64,000 nucleotides of DNA from Lamellibrachia satsuma. Taxonomy: Eukaryota; Annelida; Polychaeta; Sabellida; Siboglinidae. Made by a program: the position numbers and the translations under genes. Every line of letters starts with the position of its first letter. Within the stretch, counting starts at the first letter, position 1. The notes under the pieces were generated by a model that did not search any database, was not told where the DNA came from, and worked only from the letters and a program-made list of their open reading frames with translations. This document shows, piece by piece, positions 45,351 to 64,000 of this stretch. The DNA lies in contig BSQZ01000001.1 of NCBI GenBank assembly GCA_033239005.1, positions 12,559,500-12,623,499 on the forward strand. The letters are read 5' to 3'.

Positions 45351-46855
45351 TGAGGCAACGGTCACAGTTTGACACGGAGTGACAGAGAATGTGTAGACAA
45401 AGCAGACTGTACAGGATGACAACGAATTGCAGATACAACATTCCATCTACGAAGATCTCTTTACAAAAGCATAATGCTTAGCAACACATCACAAAGATGA
45501 CGATGACATGCCCTTGCTTGACGACAGCAAAAAACAGAACTAGATTTGTTACTGTCTCTCCCGACCAAAAGCTACGCACCCTGCTAGAGTTACATACATC
45601 TATGGGTTAGGCTGCTGCCCCTGTGGCTAAACCGTACACCAAATACAGATTTTGTGTAGATAAAATACTGATTTTTCTTAAGGTGATACAACATTTTAAA
45701 TCGATGTCTAAATGGAACACATAATTTATGAAATTTCTGAGATGCTAAAACAATAATGAGAAACAATCGGTCTAACTTGCATGCACCATCTGAAACTAGG
45801 AAGCAAAAATTTTCACTATCACAAGTGAATTGCCACAGCTGAGTCAGTTTCCTGATGGCTATCTCACGCTCTGCTTCAGCTATGCCACTACAAACATTCC
45901 ATGATGAAAACCAGTCTCGGCAGTTCTACTGTAAACATACACAACCCCAGAGAGCAAAACACACTTTTTACTGCATACAGCCAAGTTTTGCCCACTGCAC
46001 CAACACTGCGTCCTTCTAGCTAGCACTTGCTAAACAAGTGAAGCATACTGGCCACTCTGTACTGACCACTGTCCACCCCACTGCCTGTACTGGCCACTGT
46101 CCACCAGTCATAGTTCGAGAGTCGGACACACTTGCCTTGCTGGATGGCGCCACACTAGCAGCCTACATCTCGATAGCGGTCCATACACCCAGCACACATA
46201 CTGCTACCAGCCTTTCTCAGCCAAGCCCACTGCGTCTAAGGTCACACCAGCTTCCAGTTACTTTAATAACAGCATTACTTCATCTCCCAAATACCACGTT
46301 TCCAGTCCTATATTCTGACTACTCCACGCTGCTTGACTGTTGGAGGACCAACCCACACATTCGGATGCACCACCTACTGCAATATATCTAGATCCTGCAC
46401 AAACCAACACAGGTCACTCAGTTTGCACATAAAATATTGCATTAAAAAACAACAAAACTGCTATCGCACCCTCAAAACTAACGTTTTAATTTCTACTGCA
46501 AAACAGTATTTTCTGCAATGACACAACGCCTGGCAGTGTTAAATATCTTAGCTACTGCCACACCAATCGATTTCTTATTGTACGTATATATTAGCTATGG
46601 CAGACTTGTTTCTACATATGAATATGTATTCTTAAGTGTCTAAATTTCTACACATACTGCACCAGTTCTTAATTGAAAACAGCACCAATGTGATTGCCAA
46701 TCCCAGCCATGATCTCTGATACTATCGGCTCCTTAAATAGGCAAGCTAAGCGACTGTGGCCCGCTACCTTACACCAGAAACTGAAGAGAGCACATCAAGC
46801 GGCACTGTATATGACTGACGCGGGCAAACAGTGGCAGACGAAACCAGAAGGGGCG

Positions 46856-61772
<14,917 letters not shown>

Positions 61773-61799
61773 CTTGGAACACTCGTCTATCGAGGCCAA

Positions 61800-63239
61800 C
61801 TGTCACAACGAGGCGGCGCAGAATAAATAAGCGCCTTCTGGCGAATGAGGTCGGCGTTATCGTACAGTGCTGACATAAAATCTAGACGTCGCACAATGGT
61901 GTTCATTTGTCAAAGCGATGCGTCATTGGCGCTCAACGCAAAACCCAAACGAATTATGTACTTTGTTTGTAATAGTGTTTCGTTGAAAATAATCGTCTTC
62001 GATATTATATGATGGCCTAGAATGACCGCCGAAGACGACGTAACGTATGTTGCTGATTATACTCATCAAAGTGGCTAATATATGATATCTTATGCAGCAT
62101 ATTGCGATACTTGCGCCACGCTTCGAATCAAAGGTTGTCCCGTTGACAGTTTACCTGGTTTAATCAAACCTTCGATGTGTGGAGAACTTCATTGAATGTG
62201 CACAGCCGTGCTCTAAGACCTCGCTTCGTATAATAATAGTTAACATTTAAATGAATCAAACACAATGATGACGAGTGATCATATTTAAGAAGAAGAGACG
62301 CAATACAATATAGTGAATGGCAGGTCAATTCAGAAGAAAGCCATACAAATTTCCTGCTAATAACCGAGCAAACATACATATTTCTAGATATAAGAGACTT
62401 TGTAAAAAATATAAAGATGTAGGCCTACCTATCCGGATGAAATTTTTTTAATGTATATATGTACTAGATTAAATGACTTGAAAATTAAATATTATAATTA
62501 TGTCTTCGCGTGTTACAGTGAAATAAAATAGATACACTACAAATCAATGATCCAGAGACACTTGATTGTCTGACAAAGTTCACGTTGCATTGGCTAAAAT
62601 CACAATGTTCGATGTTCCATCTAGATCTATGCTATCAATTACCTCCAGTGTAAACATGTCTTGTTTGCAATTAGCAATTATCTACAGGGCACGTAGATAG
62701 AGTGGAAAATACTTATCTATATATCTGTTACCAACACGTACGCACTGCCTTAGGTGTGCTGAAACCTTTAATATCATTGATACTTTATGCAGCATATACG
62801 TCAGACCAGACACATATCAAATGCTACGCGTAATATGATAATACATTTTATTAATATGACAATTTCCTGACCAATAATTGTTTCACAAACACCGGTATCA
62901 GGCATCAGGCTCGAAAATACGGATGGAGTCGCATATCGCCATAACCATGCGGTGGCGAAATATGCTAACCACGTGGCAATCTATTCATATTATAATTTGA
63001 GGTTCACAATTGTAAAAATCGCCAAAACTAAAGTGTGACTGTGCACATTAGCGGCGGGAAACTGCGAGAGAACAAGTGAATGCATAGAATAGGCAAACAT
63101 GATTATAGTAGTGGTATAAATGTATCACTTGTTGGCAATATCTGAGAAAAAAATATTCCAATAAAGACATTATAATATATTGCAAACGCCCACCTCTAGC
63201 CCAAAACCATTACTTTTGTTTGGCTTTAGCAATATCGCT
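61800..63239. other. Intergenic region upstream of DDAH, downstream of the NHL gene
   Basis: Nearest DDAH (to about 62100) presumably holds its promoter and 5' UTR; no TATA box obvious. TTTATT at 62847-62852 gives an AATAAA on the minus strand about 390 nt after the NHL stop, a plausible polyadenylation signal. No coding seen. Confidence 0.5.
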
Positions 63240-64000
63240 TTAGTTTGTGTACTGGTACACTTTCACCGTGCCATTCCTGTGTCCAACGTATAGCCGCCCT
63301 TCGTGGAGGCCTAACGCGCAGGGATCTGACGCCTTTGTGACAGTGGCGTTCGCCGAGCCCTCCGACATGACACGGACCGAGTCGTGGACAGCGTATAATG
63401 TTCTGCCTCCACCGGCGTTGATCAGCGATCGCACGCGGCTGACATCCATGGAGGTGTGGGCCTCGTACGAATGATTGGACTTGGGTGTCAACGGCAGGAA
63501 CGTCACACGATTACCGTTCTCATACACGACGATGGTGTCATCGTCTGAGACGGCGACGCAGCTCGGCAAACGGAAACATTTCTGCATCCATTCGGAGACA
63601 CTGCCGTCTTCTTTGAACACGTACATCGACCCGCTTTCTCTGTCCGTCACGACGTAGTTACCACCCTTCGTGACCGCTACGCCTGTCGGTTCCTTCATAG
63701 AAATACGTTTGAAAAAATTTTTCCCAAACACCTGCAGCGATTTGCCTTCGGTAGACATCAACATGACCTTTCTACGGCCGCTGTCGGCCACCAGTAGGTT
63801 GCCTGACGGTGTCGCTGCGATGCTAGACACGTGTTTCCACTTCTGTGTGTTCAGTGTCGTAAAGCAAGTTCCATCCTGCAGGTATACACCGATGCTCTGG
63901 GTACCAGCGATGTAGAGTTTGTCTCCGATACCCGTGATAGTGTTACCATCGGCAACGCCATGCAGCGCGTTGAATTCGTACAAGTGTTGACACTGCGATC
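63240..64000 (-). CDS. NHL-repeat protein, C-terminal part (TRIM-like), truncated by window edge
   Basis: An open frame runs from the right edge to TAA at 63242-63240 (about 252 codons), with no splice acceptor needed inside. Repeated blocks of about 45 residues show the NHL pattern: ITGIGDKLYIAGTQSIGVYL, ATPSGNLLVADSGRRKVMLM, VAVTKGGNYVVTDRESGSMY, VAVSDDDTIVVYENG and LGLHEGRLYVGHRNGTVKVY, each a four-strand propeller blade. Such propellers bind RNA or protein and in animals usually end TRIM2/3/32-type ubiquitin ligases; the RING and B-box would lie outside the window, so TRIM membership is inferred. Markedly GC-richer than its flanks. Confidence 0.85.
   Translation of the reverse strand, partial: SQCQHLYEFNALHGVADGNTITGIGDKLYIAGTQSIGVYLQDGTCFTTLNTQKWKHVSSIAATPSGNLLVADSGRRKVMLMSTEGKSLQVFGKNFFKRISMKEPTGVAVTKGGNYVVTDRESGSMYVFKEDGSVSEWMQKCFRLPSCVAVSDDDTIVVYENGNRVTFLPLTPKSNHSYEAHTSMDVSRVRSLINAGGGRTLYAVHDSVRVMSEGSANATVTKASDPCALGLHEGRLYVGHRNGTVKVYQYTN

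Larger units (their letters stand above)
40930..46855. other. Intergenic region between convergent VPS52 and DDAH genes
   Basis: Starts with the VPS52 3' UTR (no clear AATAAA close to the stop) and ends with the likely DDAH 3' UTR. Contains a 42-bp repeat, LINE fragments and a 10-bp array, listed separately. 43900-45240 and 45360-46855 show no convincing gene. Confidence 0.55.

Noticed and set aside
46038..46391. 117-residue open frame
   Set aside because: Thr/His/Leu-rich with no domain or splice support, in the probable DDAH 3' UTR.
61773..61799. Upstream extension of DDAH to 61799
   Set aside because: That first codon is TTG, not ATG; the first in-frame ATG is at 61772.

Overview
This is a window of nuclear DNA from an animal, almost certainly a lophotrochozoan and perhaps a mollusc (the taxon is inferred, not proven). 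The evidence is spliced genes with GT-AG introns, AT-rich introns of 0.3-8 kb packed with minisatellites, CR1-like and other non-LTR retrotransposon debris, tRNA-derived SINEs and DNA-transposon relics. There are no prokaryotic operons, CRISPR arrays or phage genes. Most long open frames in the window are artefacts of tandem repeats; the genes were assembled by joining short exons at splice sites.

Five host genes can be read. (1) 640-4631 (+): the 3' six coding exons of an EVI5-type TBC/coiled-coil protein; the gene starts outside the window. (2) 7089-10589 (-): a complete ribosomal protein S18 gene, five exons, 152 aa. (3) 10965-40929 (+): a complete VPS52 gene, 18 exons, 697 aa, a subunit of the GARP/EARP vesicle-tethering complexes. 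(4) 46856-61772 (-): a complete dimethylarginine dimethylaminohydrolase (DDAH) gene, five exons, 294 aa. (5) 63240-64000 (-): the C-terminal exon of an NHL-repeat (TRIM-like) protein that runs off the right edge. RpS18 and VPS52 are divergent and share about 350 bp of promoter DNA, the same head-to-head pair found in the human extended MHC. EVI5/RpS18 and VPS52/DDAH are convergent pairs; DDAH and the NHL gene are in tandem.

The VPS52 gene is about 30 kb for a 2.1 kb coding sequence, because its introns hold a 49-bp x ~80 minisatellite (31.8-35.7 kb), 56-bp, 23-bp and 16-bp arrays lying against or near splice sites, a decayed CR1-like element with an esterase-type ORF1 (20.65-24.9 kb), a hAT-type non-autonomous element with an 8-bp target duplication (18.81-19.57 kb), a SINE-like element inserted in an older LINE (13.7-14.6 kb), and a 1.28 kb composite retroposon with a 19-bp target duplication (27.57-28.86 kb). 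Intron 10 appears to be a minor-spliceosome (U12) intron beginning ATATCCTTT. DDAH intron 1 (7.7 kb) holds TA repeats and a ~170-bp-arm foldback element.

I found no new enzymatic or defence system. The notable content is architectural: an ancient bidirectional gene pair, a U12 intron carrying a LINE, and repeated birth of minisatellites beside splice sites and inside transposon copies.
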